Below the pieces are notes generated by a model, which saw nothing but the letters and a program-made list of their open reading frames with translations, was not told the origin of the DNA and searched no databases. The position numbers were made by a program, and so were the translations under genes. From Bradyrhizobium diazoefficiens (GTDB lineage: Bacteria; Pseudomonadota; Alphaproteobacteria; Rhizobiales; Xanthobacteraceae): a stretch of 64,000 bases of DNA. This document shows, in pieces, positions 1 through 8,353 of this stretch. The stretch lies in assembly GCF_016616885.1 (NCBI RefSeq), contig NZ_CP067102.1, forward strand, positions 4,616,501 to 4,680,500, written 5' to 3'. How positions within the stretch are numbered: the first letter of the stretch is position 1; each line of letters opens with the position of its first letter.

Positions 1-14
1 ACTAGAGATATCCC

Positions 15-680
15 ATGCTGCATGAGGAGGTCGTCGGCCGCATCCGCGACATTCTGCTCGACGGCGAGATCCCGCCGGGCGCGCGGATTCCCGAGCGCGA
101 GCTGTGCGAGCGGCTCGACATCTCGCGCACGCCGCTGCGTGAAGCGCTCAAGGTGCTCGCTGCCGAGGGCCTGGTGCAGCTCCTGCCCCACCGCGGCTCG
201 CGCGCAGCAAAGCTGACCGACAAGGACATGCGTGACCTGTTCGAGGTCTGCCAGGGTCTCGAAGCTCTCGCCGGCGAGCTCGCCTGCGAGCGCATCACCG
301 ACGCCGAGATCGGCGCGATAGCCGCCGCGCATGCGGAGATGGTGCGGCATTATCGCGAGGGCGATTTGATCCAGTACTATCGCGGCAATCGCGCCATCCA
401 CGAGGGAATCGTCAATGCGGCCGGCAATCCCGTGCTCACGGGACTCTATGCATCCGTGACCGCGCGCATCCGCCGCGCGCGCTACGTCACGCCGATGACC
501 CCGCAGCGCTGGGCGCTCGCCGTTAGCGAGCACGAAGCCATCCTGAATGCGCTCCAGCGCCGCGACGGCGCCGGCCTCTCCCACATTTTGCGCGCCCATC
601 TGCGCCACAAGCGCGAAGAGGTTTTGCAGGCTGGTTTTGCCGAAACGGAAGGGAGCGACCTCGCGCTGCGGATTGCGTGA
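15..680 (+). CDS. GntR-family transcriptional regulator (FCD branch)
   Basis: DNA-binding regulator of the FadR/FCD branch of GntR proteins. Residues about 5-65 form the winged helix-turn-helix, with the conserved run ERELCERLDISRTPLREAL. Residues about 85-210 are the all-helical FCD ligand domain, which in this family usually binds a small carboxylate through metal-coordinating His/Asp. The product is 221 residues, slightly short at the N-terminus for the family. An in-frame TAG at 3-5 precedes the ATG, so the gene is complete in this window. The effector cannot be read from sequence. The GST-like gene downstream on the same strand, 99 bp away, could be a target; this is inference only. Confidence 0.9.
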   Translation: MLHEEVVGRIRDILLDGEIPPGARIPERELCERLDISRTPLREALKVLAAEGLVQLLPHRGSRAAKLTDKDMRDLFEVCQGLEALAGELACERITDAEIGAIAAAHAEMVRHYREGDLIQYYRGNRAIHEGIVNAAGNPVLTGLYASVTARIRRARYVTPMTPQRWALAVSEHEAILNALQRRDGAGLSHILRAHLRHKREEVLQAGFAETEGSDLALRIA

Positions 681-779
681 GCGACAAACATTGTCGTAGC
701 CCTTCACCAGAGGTCGCGGCCGGCTTGTAAACCAGCAGAGATCGGGCAATCTGGCCGTGGCAGGACAGGACCGCGGTGC

Positions 780-1427
780 ATGGCAATCGAGCTGCATGGC
801 TATCAATACAGCGTCTATTCCTGGATCGCCCGACTGGCGCTCCATGAAAAGGGCGTGGGGTACAATTGGGTAGAGGTAAATCCTTTCGCGGAGGATCTCC
901 CTGCGAGCTACCTTGCGACGCACCCCTTCAAGCGCGTGCCGACGCTGCTTCACGCCGGGTTCGCCCTTTACGAAACGGGCGCGATCACGCGCTATGTCGA
1001 TGAAGCATTCGACGGCCCCCGGCTTCAGCCGGCGGGACCGAGAGAACGGGCACGTTGCAGTCAGATCATGTCGATTGCGGACAGCTACGCGTACTGGCCT
1101 CTGGTGAGGCAAGTCTTCTCTCACGGGGTATTCAGGCCGCTCATGAGACTCGAGGCGGACGAGAGCGAGTTTCGAAGAGGCCTTGCAGCAGCGCCGCGGG
1201 TGCTCGCGGCGCTGGAGACAATCGCCGGCGATCAGCAATATCTTTGCGGCAATCAACTGTCGCTGGCTGACATCCATCTGGCGCCGATGATCGGCTACTT
1301 TGTGCTGGCCGACGAAGCCAGAGCGCTTCTTCAGAAGTACCCCAGGCTCAGCGAATGGTGGTCGGAACTCTCCAACAGATCCGCGTTCGTCGCGACAACG
1401 CCGCGATTGCCGCCTGCCCTGGGGTGA
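780..1427 (+). CDS. glutathione S-transferase family protein
   Basis: A 215-residue two-domain GST-like protein. Residues about 3-80 are the thioredoxin-like glutathione-binding half, with a Ser/Tyr-rich start (YSVYSWIARLAL) and the cis-proline segment VPTLL followed by ETGAITRYVDE, the usual GSH gamma-glutamyl contact. Residues about 90-205 are the helical C-terminal half, including the SLADIHLAPM segment typical of the N-capping box. The specific substrate is unknown; members conjugate glutathione or act as thiol-dependent isomerases or dehalogenases. It lies 99 bp downstream of the GntR regulator and may be controlled by it. Confidence 0.88.
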   Translation: MAIELHGYQYSVYSWIARLALHEKGVGYNWVEVNPFAEDLPASYLATHPFKRVPTLLHAGFALYETGAITRYVDEAFDGPRLQPAGPRERARCSQIMSIADSYAYWPLVRQVFSHGVFRPLMRLEADESEFRRGLAAAPRVLAALETIAGDQQYLCGNQLSLADIHLAPMIGYFVLADEARALLQKYPRLSEWWSELSNRSAFVATTPRLPPALG

Positions 1428-1554
1428 CCATCATCGCTTCTTTGGCGCCAAGTGGCCTGCGAAACATTCCCTTTTGGCCATGGATTGAGCTTCGCCGTTT
1501 GCTATCCTGCGGTCAATCGAACGGCCGAACGGCCACGCCGACCCGGAGGACGCC

Positions 1555-2430
1555 ATGACCAAATTCGTGATCGAGTCGCACTTCCGTCTGCAGGAATGGG
1601 TGGCCGAGGAGAAGGGCTACTTCCGCGACGAGGGGCTCGACTACGAGTTTCGCGAGCTGATCCGCTCGACCGAGGGCCAGCACCACAACAAGGTCAATGA
1701 AGGCGCCTTCCAGAGCATCGAGAAGGGCCGCAAGGCCGACGTCAGCTGCGCCTGCCACTGGACCGTCAATGTCGCCGCCTCGAACGGCCACGCCAAGCTC
1801 TACGCCGACGTCTACTCGATCGCACCTTCGGGCATCTTCGTTCCGGCCAATTCGAAGATCCGCACGCCTGCCAATCTCGCCGGCGTGCCGATCTCGGTCG
1901 GCTTCCAGTCAGGCAGTCATTATTCGACGATCCAGGCGCTCGAGCCGTATCTGGCGCCCGGCCAGATCAACCTCACCTTCGAGGACGGCATGCTGTTCCG
2001 CCGGATGGAGCTGCTGTTCGAAGGCAAGAGCGAGGCGGCCTCGCTGTTCAACGGCCCCTATTATTTCGCCGAGCAGCTCGGCTATCGCAAGATCATCGAC
2101 ACGACCTTCATGATCGCGTCGATGATCAATGGCGATCCGGCGCCCGACGATGTCAAGCGCTACTTCCGCGCCTTGAAGAAGGCCCAGCGCGACATCGACC
2201 TGCGTCCGGAGCTTTTCACCCGCTATTACAAGAACGAATTTCCGGACCGCTTTCACGCCGCCATGGATACCAGGCGCTGGGGGCCGGGCGAGCGGATCGT
2301 GTTCGAACCCTATTCGCGCGAGGTCTACGAGCAGTCGTTCGACTGGATCGAAAAGCACGGCATCTTTGAGTCCGGCACGATGGGCGACGGCAGCTACGAC
2401 AAGGCGACAGTCGCGTTCGGTCAAATCTAG
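1555..2430 (+). CDS. ABC transporter substrate-binding-like protein (NMT1/THI5-like)
   Basis: A 291-residue periplasmic-binding-protein-fold protein of the NMT1/THI5-SsuA type, suggested by the early pattern RLQEWVAEEKGYFRDEGLDYEF (described in parts: residues about 9-30), the ADVSCACHW segment and the SGSHY ligand-loop region. A GGAGG ribosome site lies just before the ATG. There is no signal peptide, which is unusual for a solute-binding protein, and no permease or ATPase gene is adjacent. It may therefore be a cytosolic or orphan member rather than part of a working importer. Ligand unknown. Confidence 0.72.
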   Translation: MTKFVIESHFRLQEWVAEEKGYFRDEGLDYEFRELIRSTEGQHHNKVNEGAFQSIEKGRKADVSCACHWTVNVAASNGHAKLYADVYSIAPSGIFVPANSKIRTPANLAGVPISVGFQSGSHYSTIQALEPYLAPGQINLTFEDGMLFRRMELLFEGKSEAASLFNGPYYFAEQLGYRKIIDTTFMIASMINGDPAPDDVKRYFRALKKAQRDIDLRPELFTRYYKNEFPDRFHAAMDTRRWGPGERIVFEPYSREVYEQSFDWIEKHGIFESGTMGDGSYDKATVAFGQI

Positions 2431-2524
2431 GCGATGATGTTGTCACTCCCCGCCGATACTAGCAGAAGATGCCGACATGGATCTCGCGGATAGGCTGTCT
2501 GGCGTTGACGTTACCCGCGAGCAA

Positions 2525-2538
2525 CTGTAACGTTACAG
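2525..2538. promoter_or_regulatory. perfect 14-bp palindrome, candidate operator
   Basis: CTGTAACGTTACAG reads identically on both strands and lies about 90 bp upstream of the secreted hydrolase gene. Short GTAAC-GTTAC palindromes of this kind are commonly bound by TetR-type repressors. No TetR gene is nearby, so the regulator is unknown. Confidence 0.4.
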
Positions 2539-2625
2539 ATCGTAGCGGAGATCTCCCTGTTATTGCCAGGGCTTGCCGAGGCGCAATATGGGACTACGGC
2601 CTTTGGCATCGTCTGAGGGACTCCT

Positions 2626-4572
2626 ATGAAACTCATCCAGGCATCATCATGCTTGGCGGCGCTCATGCTTTGTCTCGGCGGCGTGGCACATGCCGACGAT
2701 TTGCAGACCGTCGGTGATCCCGACAGTGTCGGCTTTTCGGCGCGGCGATTGGCGCGCATGACCTCCTGGTTCGAGGCCCAGACCCAAAAGGGCGACCCTT
2801 CTGGTTTTGTCGTTGCGGTCGCCCGGGGTGGAAAGCTCGCTTATTTGCAACCCATCGGCTTTGCGGACCACGACAAGGCGATTCCGATGCGAACGGATTC
2901 GATCTTCCGCATTGGCTCGATGTCCAAGCAAATCACCAGCGTCGCGACCATGATCCTGGTCGATGAAGGCAAGCTCGACCTCGATGCTTCCGTGGGGCAG
3001 TATCTGCCAGAGCTAAAGGATATGCAGGTCGTCAAGAAGGATCCGGCCACCGGCGATCCGATCCTGCTGGATCTTGTCCAGAAGGCTTTTGAACCGGCAA
3101 AGCGCGCGATGACCATCCGAGACCTTCTGCGCAATACGTCCGGCCTGGTTTATGGCGCAGGGGATTACGCCGACCCCGGATTTGGCAATGCGGCGGTACA
3201 CCTGCTTTACGGCGCGCGGGCGCCGTTCCGGCGCGACAAGCCGATTGCTTCGTTCGTGGCGAGCCTCAGCACACTCCCGCTTCTGCACCAGCCCGGCGAA
3301 GTCTGGGAATATTCAATAGGGTATGACGTTCTGGGGCGCGTCATTGAAGTTGTGTCTGGCCAGCCCTTCGATCAGTTCCTGCAAAGCCGCCTCTTTGCGC
3401 CGTTGCACATGGTCGATAGCGGCTTCTCGGTACCGCAGGACAAGCTTGCCCGTCTTGTCGCCGTACCGGGCGCACAGCCCGCACCTCTTTCGGATGGGGA
3501 CGTCACGACGTCGCCAACGTTCTTTTCGGGCGGCGGAGGGATCGTTTCGACGGCTCCTGATCTCCTGCGCTTCTGCCAGATGCTGCTCAACGACGGCGAG
3601 CTTGACGGTGCGCGCATTTTGAGACCCGAAACGGTCCGGCTGATGATGACGAACTCGCTGCCATCGGACATGCACGTCGCGGGACACGAGGCCGGTCCCG
3701 CTTTTGGGACCGGTTGGGGGCTCGGCTTCGCCATTCGCACCAATCCGGATTTCAGCATGATCCCAGGCGCGGTCGGCAGCTTCAACTGGCAGGGAAGCTG
3801 GGGTACGTTTTTCTCAGTCGATCCCACGCAGAAGCTGATCCTCCTGTTGCTGATGCAGCGGCCGCAGTACAGGGACAACGGTTTCTATTTCAACGCCATC
3901 CGGCGCCTGCCCTATGCAGCGTTGAAGGTTCCTGAAGTCGCCGCGCCGCCTACGTCGCAACCATCGAACCCCGCCCCGCTTACCGACTATGTCGGGCGTT
4001 ATGATTTCGGCGGATCCGCAAGTTCGCTGGATCGACAGATATTGGTCGCCGACGGTAACGGCTGGATCGGCCTCAAGTCCGTTGCCATGGAGACCGATGG
4101 CCTCAGGGTGATCAAACCAGTTGAAGGAGGCCCCGCCGCAAGAGCGGGCGTCCTGGCGGGAGACCTCATCACAGCCATCGACGACGCCTCGATCCGGGGC
4201 CAGACCCTGGAAGCGGCACTTCGCCGAATTCCAGGTCCAGTCAACGCCAAGATCAAGCTCAAAATCAGCCGCGAGACCCAGAGCGATCCGGTCATCGTCG
4301 CCTTTGCCCGAGAGGCGGTCCCCTCGCACAGCGTCGCGCTTCGAATCCGCGTCATGGACGGCAAGCTTGTCGTCGAGGCTGCGGGCGCCTGGTCGGTCCT
4401 CGGTTTCGACAAGGGCGAGCCGACGCCTGTGGCGGCTCTTTCAAAGGACGAATTCCATGTCGAGGGCGGCGATCATACACGGATCGCGTTCGTTCGTGAT
4501 GCTGCCGGCAAAGTCAACGGCGCGGTTCTCAATCCGGGACCATGGGAGCAGCGCGGCACGCTCGTTCAATGA
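2626..4572 (+). CDS. secreted serine hydrolase (beta-lactamase/PBP fold) with PDZ domain
   Basis: A 648-residue exported hydrolase. Residues 1-23 form a signal peptide ending AHA. The class C beta-lactamase/esterase domain spans about 30-430, with the catalytic SxxK at S98-M-S-K101 and a tyrosine motif at Y229-S (YSIGYDVLG), as in EstB-type esterases rather than true lactamases, which carry YxN. A glycine-rich linker region follows, then a PDZ-like domain at about 488-560 (GGPAARAGVLAGDLI) and a further C-terminal domain. It probably hydrolyses an ester or peptide in the periplasm. The PDZ fusion suggests substrate tethering. A palindrome at 2525-2538 may control it. Confidence 0.88.
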   Translation: MKLIQASSCLAALMLCLGGVAHADDLQTVGDPDSVGFSARRLARMTSWFEAQTQKGDPSGFVVAVARGGKLAYLQPIGFADHDKAIPMRTDSIFRIGSMSKQITSVATMILVDEGKLDLDASVGQYLPELKDMQVVKKDPATGDPILLDLVQKAFEPAKRAMTIRDLLRNTSGLVYGAGDYADPGFGNAAVHLLYGARAPFRRDKPIASFVASLSTLPLLHQPGEVWEYSIGYDVLGRVIEVVSGQPFDQFLQSRLFAPLHMVDSGFSVPQDKLARLVAVPGAQPAPLSDGDVTTSPTFFSGGGGIVSTAPDLLRFCQMLLNDGELDGARILRPETVRLMMTNSLPSDMHVAGHEAGPAFGTGWGLGFAIRTNPDFSMIPGAVGSFNWQGSWGTFFSVDPTQKLILLLLMQRPQYRDNGFYFNAIRRLPYAALKVPEVAAPPTSQPSNPAPLTDYVGRYDFGGSASSLDRQILVADGNGWIGLKSVAMETDGLRVIKPVEGGPAARAGVLAGDLITAIDDASIRGQTLEAALRRIPGPVNAKIKLKISRETQSDPVIVAFAREAVPSHSVALRIRVMDGKLVVEAAGAWSVLGFDKGEPTPVAALSKDEFHVEGGDHTRIAFVRDAAGKVNGAVLNPGPWEQRGTLVQ

Positions 4573-4620
4573 AATAAGCGGTCGGTTTGTCTCCGAGAGA
4601 ACGCCCGGCTCGCCCGCTTA

Positions 4621-4753
4621 GCTAGCAGCCTAGCTTGTCGGCGATGCCGCCAAAATCTTTGGCGACGATGTCCCAATTGCCGGAGCCTCGAAATCAACCT
4701 TCTGCAACGGGCCGTACTCGGTCGGCCGCACGACGAATGCGGTCGGTTTCTCC
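4621..4753 (-). pseudogene. remnant: 3' end of a haloacid dehalogenase gene, duplicated
   Basis: About 130 bp here align with the last 130 bp of the intact haloacid dehalogenase gene (10431-10561), in the same orientation, at roughly nine identical bases in ten by eye. Both copies encode RPTEYGPLQKVDF. This copy has a one-base loss after the DFEA segment that throws the true C-terminus out of frame, and nothing of the upstream gene body. It marks one edge of a 5.7-kb segment whose other edge is the intact gene. Confidence 0.85.
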
Positions 4754-4836
4754 GCGACAAGCAGCTTGCCTCGCGCAACCACCGGGAGCATGATCAGGCC
4801 AGTCGTGCCGGAGATCGAGACCCCTTGAGGTGAGCT

Positions 4837-7308
4837 GTGATTCTTCCGCAAGAAGCAGACCTTTTGATTGAGAAGGACGCGCGCGGGATCGTTCGCGAGC
4901 TGCGCCATTTGCAGACACCCGCGAAGGGCGAGTCCGGCCAATCCGCCAAGCAGGCCGCCCTCGCCTATCTCCAGGATGCTGGTGTGCATCGCCATCTGTT
5001 GCCTATCAACGATGACGACTGGCAGCACCTGAACGACACCATCAACGACGACGGACCGACGAGAGCCGGTGGTTTCAGATTTCGATGGGTGGCCCCTCGC
5101 GAACTGAAACGGAATTCGACCATCGAGACCTCGATCGTCTGGGTCCAGCAGACGGCTCCGCTGGCAGCCTCCGATTTTGTCCCCGACGTCCTGGGCGGCA
5201 GCATACGGCTGGTGGTCCATCACCACGGCGCGATCCCACTGATCACCAGCGCGCGATCGACGACGATCGAGAACGCACAATTGTCGATCGCTCCTGAATT
5301 CATCGAGCGAACATTTCCCGGCCGGGCCCTGGAACCGGCATGGGCAGACTTCCTTCCTCGCGATCTGACCGAGAGCCTTCTGGCTCCCTTGCTTGGCCTT
5401 TCCGACGACAAGGCCGGCATCGGAGACGCGCGGCTTGTCGCCTATCGCCTGCGCAAGCGCAGCGCCGTCTATGGCGGCACGCTTGGCATCGCGGTCAGTA
5501 CAACTGCATTCCTGTCCGTGGCAAGCGAGGAGATCGCGCATCGGGTTCTGGTCGATCCTTTCGAGAACGAACTCTTGCGCAAGGCGCCAATCGCGTCGGC
5601 ATGCGCCGGATACGCCTTTCTCAGCGATCCCGACAGCAAGACCGGAACTTTCGAGCTGCGTCCCGATACCGGAGCCGACTTGCTCGATCCCGAGCGCGAT
5701 CCGGTCGCACTGCTCGACCTTGATCACGCCCCGGGCGGCCGCCGCAAGCTCTCCGGTCCGCGCGTTCAAGTGCTGACGCCGGCGGCGCTGGGTGCCGACT
5801 ACGATCCACCTGTGCAGCGACCGCCTTTCGCGTTCTCGGCGCGCACCAACGCGTTCGCTGCGGTCAGCGCCTATAGTCATTGCGATTCCATGATGCTCCT
5901 GGTCGAGCAGTTCGGGTTCACGAACGCCGACTACTTCGCCAAGATCAGGCGGCCTTTGGTCGTCGAGCACAGGGCCAAGATGCTGGCGGGCTCCGGCGCG
6001 CGCGACGGCCGCGGCATCAATGCCTATGTGACACCGTTCCGCGCCGATCCGGTCGGGCCGCCCTGGGACGCCCGGATGCTGTTCGGGCTCGCCGATTTCG
6101 CCGACACCTGGAGAAATCCGCTCGGACTCGTCGCCGATGTGCGCTTCGTCTGGCACGAATTCTGCCACGTGATGATCCTTGCCGCGACGGGATCGACGGA
6201 ATTCGATTTCGCCCATAGCGCCGGCGATGCGCTTGCGGCGATCATGGACGATCCATCCTCCAGGCTGGTCAAGCTCGACGACGATGCATGTCGCGGCGTG
6301 ACCTTCCCCTTCATTCAACTGCCGCACCGGCGTCATGATCGCAAGGTCGAGGACGGCTGGGGATGGAACGGCACGCTCTATGAGCGCCCCAATCCCACCT
6401 ACGGGTTGCGCGATCCGGCCGGATACAATGCGGAGCAGATCCTCTCGAGCACCCTGTTCCGTCTCTATTGCGCGCTGGGCGGGGATGCTCGCCGCACCAA
6501 CGCGGCGGGTGTTGTCGAGCCGGACGTCGAACGCCGCCGGGCTGCGGCCTATTATTGCACGTACCTCATCGTGAGCGCGATCGGCTCGCTCGGCTGCGTC
6601 CAGACAGAACCGACCAGCGAAGCAAGCCAATTCGCCACGGCGCTCATGGAGGCCGACGTCGGCACCTCAGAAGTCGACGACGACGGAACGCCCCGGCTCG
6701 GTGGAATGGTGCACAAGGTGGTGCGCTGGGCGTTCGAACAGCAGGGCCTGTACCAGATTGCATCGAACAGCCCACGCAACGAACCGGGACGCCCGCCGGC
6801 GGTCGATATCTATATCGACGACAGCCGCGCCGGCAATTATGGCTACAGCAGCAGCGGCTGGCACGCTCTGCCGGCGGTGCTGTGGGTCCGCCACAATCCC
6901 GATGGCGGCACCGCGGACGCAAAACCGACGCCCGGGCAGACCAACTACGTCTATGTCATTCTGCGCAATCGGGGCGATGATGCGGCGATAGCGGCATCGG
7001 TGGATGTTTTTGCCGCCACCGACTCTCACGCCGATACCTGGCAGCCCCAAGCGGGCTATTGGCACAAGCTGCCAGTGAACAACACCCCACAGACCGTGCC
7101 AAGCGGAGGCTCCTACACATTCGGCCCGTTCGAGTGGACTCCACAAACCGGCACCAGGAATGCGCTGCTGGTCCGCGCCACCGTTGCCGGCGACCACAGC
7201 AACATCGACGACGACTCGCTGCTGCGCTGCGCCACCGGCCCGACGCCGGTGGAATATCTCGTCCGCAGCGACAACAACCTCGGTTACCGGGAGTGGCGCC
7301 TTCCGTAG
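4837..7308 (+). CDS. large HExxH protein, putative metallopeptidase-like, function unknown
   Basis: An 823-residue protein starting with GTG. I do not recognise the full-length family. A zinc-peptidase-like motif HEFCH occurs at residues about 440-444, followed after 17 residues by AHSAGDALAAI, the place where gluzincins carry their third ligand (usually in an E..D helix). The C-terminal part (about 690-800) resembles a CARDB/immunoglobulin-like beta domain (YVYVILRNRGDDAA). No signal peptide or membrane helix is visible. It ends 8 bp before the 3' end of the convergent PAP2/haloperoxidase-like gene and begins about 80 bp after the dehalogenase remnant. Alternative: a non-catalytic scaffold with a coincidental HExxH. 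Confidence 0.7.
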   Translation: MILPQEADLLIEKDARGIVRELRHLQTPAKGESGQSAKQAALAYLQDAGVHRHLLPINDDDWQHLNDTINDDGPTRAGGFRFRWVAPRELKRNSTIETSIVWVQQTAPLAASDFVPDVLGGSIRLVVHHHGAIPLITSARSTTIENAQLSIAPEFIERTFPGRALEPAWADFLPRDLTESLLAPLLGLSDDKAGIGDARLVAYRLRKRSAVYGGTLGIAVSTTAFLSVASEEIAHRVLVDPFENELLRKAPIASACAGYAFLSDPDSKTGTFELRPDTGADLLDPERDPVALLDLDHAPGGRRKLSGPRVQVLTPAALGADYDPPVQRPPFAFSARTNAFAAVSAYSHCDSMMLLVEQFGFTNADYFAKIRRPLVVEHRAKMLAGSGARDGRGINAYVTPFRADPVGPPWDARMLFGLADFADTWRNPLGLVADVRFVWHEFCHVMILAATGSTEFDFAHSAGDALAAIMDDPSSRLVKLDDDACRGVTFPFIQLPHRRHDRKVEDGWGWNGTLYERPNPTYGLRDPAGYNAEQILSSTLFRLYCALGGDARRTNAAGVVEPDVERRRAAAYYCTYLIVSAIGSLGCVQTEPTSEASQFATALMEADVGTSEVDDDGTPRLGGMVHKVVRWAFEQQGLYQIASNSPRNEPGRPPAVDIYIDDSRAGNYGYSSSGWHALPAVLWVRHNPDGGTADAKPTPGQTNYVYVILRNRGDDAAIAASVDVFAATDSHADTWQPQAGYWHKLPVNNTPQTVPSGGSYTFGPFEWTPQTGTRNALLVRATVAGDHSNIDDDSLLRCATGPTPVEYLVRSDNNLGYREWRLP

Positions 7309-7316
7309 GGCGCCCG

Positions 7317-8276
7317 CTACGGCGGGGGGAAATTCGGGAACGGTTCATTCGTAATTTGCGCGACCGTATTTGGCGCGACCGATGCGGCCCACTCCGTCAC
7401 CACAGCATCGAACAGATGACCGGTCTCGGGACATCGGGTCCGATCCTTGATCAGGTCCACGCAAGCACGGGCAATGAGTTTGCCGGCGGCGCTGTCGCTC
7501 GGATAGTGCACGCCCGCGCGCTCACGATTGAATGCGACCCGGCTGGCAAGCCATTCGAGCTGATCGTTCCAATGCGGCAGCACCTCGGCCAGGAGGTACG
7601 ACATCAGCCAGCTCTGGAGCGAATGGCCGCTCGGGAACGAGGCATGGGCTGGCGGGCCGAACGCCGGCAGGAGACCGGGACATATGAACGAGGGCCGCGG
7701 CCGCTTGTACTTCTTCTTATAGTAGACCGCGACGACTTGACCGATGCGTACGGCAAGGTTCATGAGCACCAGCGTGTAATAGTGAGCGCGGTTATTGACC
7801 CCCAGCATGCTCACCCAATAGCCGGGCGCATTGTCGTGCTGAAAGACGATCTCGCCCATATACCGCTCGCGGTCGATCTGCATGAGCTGCTGGAGGTGAT
7901 GAAGCTCGGCATTGATGAATGTGGTCGGGTCTGCACTGCCCTGCTGCCAGCCCAGCAAATCGTGCCCGGCGAGATTGACCTGTTTCCAGCCGGGGCCGCA
8001 GTTCTCCATGAACTCGGTGAGGAAGAGCAAGCAGAGCACGTCGGGATCCCAGGGTCCGATCCTGCCCTGCCAGTCCCCCGATGGCAGTGTCTGCTGCGGG
8101 AAGCTTGGCGCGCAGTTCGGTCCAAGGTCGTACTGCAGGGTCAGGGGATGGAGGCCGAGCTCGGGCGGCGTGGCTCCGAAGGCCATACCCATCCCCATTC
8201 CCATCCCCATTCCCATTCCCATTCCCATTCCCATGCCCATACCCATGCCCATACCCATTCCCATGCCCATTCCCAT
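7317..8276 (-). CDS. PAP2/vanadium-dependent haloperoxidase-like protein with (Met-Gly)n N-terminus
   Basis: A 319-residue protein of the PAP2 / vanadium haloperoxidase superfamily. All three oxyanion-site motifs are present: K-x6-RP (KKKYKRPRP), PSGH (FPSGHS) and R-x5-HxxxD (RERAGVHYPSD). Members either dephosphorylate lipids or sugars, or bind vanadate and oxidise halides. The lack of membrane helices favours the soluble haloperoxidase-like branch. The first 31 residues are 15 Met-Gly pairs plus Met, encoded by a hexanucleotide array with 16 in-frame ATGs. The first ATG (8276) has GGAGG five bases upstream and is taken as the start. Convergent with the HExxH gene. Confidence 0.85.
   Translation of the reverse strand: MGMGMGMGMGMGMGMGMGMGMGMGMGMGMGMAFGATPPELGLHPLTLQYDLGPNCAPSFPQQTLPSGDWQGRIGPWDPDVLCLLFLTEFMENCGPGWKQVNLAGHDLLGWQQGSADPTTFINAELHHLQQLMQIDRERYMGEIVFQHDNAPGYWVSMLGVNNRAHYYTLVLMNLAVRIGQVVAVYYKKKYKRPRPSFICPGLLPAFGPPAHASFPSGHSLQSWLMSYLLAEVLPHWNDQLEWLASRVAFNRERAGVHYPSDSAAGKLIARACVDLIKDRTRCPETGHLFDAVVTEWAASVAPNTVAQITNEPFPNFPPP
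8184..8276 (-). repeat. hexanucleotide array encoding (Met-Gly)15-Met
   Basis: Sixteen ATG codons each separated by a GGN glycine codon, that is 15.5 units of ATGGGN, lie at the very start of the gene. The third glycine base varies (A, C, T, G), so the array is not freshly expanded. Gain or loss of units keeps the frame, and every unit carries a possible start codon. Confidence 0.95.
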
Positions 8277-8353
8277 GTCATCCTCCAGAGCTTGTTCTGC
8301 GGGAACTTGTTTCTTGACTGCTAGCAGACGTCGCGGCGCAATTTGTCTCGCGG

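Noticed and set aside
4630..6630. 666-codon minus-strand open frame opposite the HExxH gene
   Set aside because: Antisense shadow; only its last 40 codons are meaningful, being the dehalogenase remnant.
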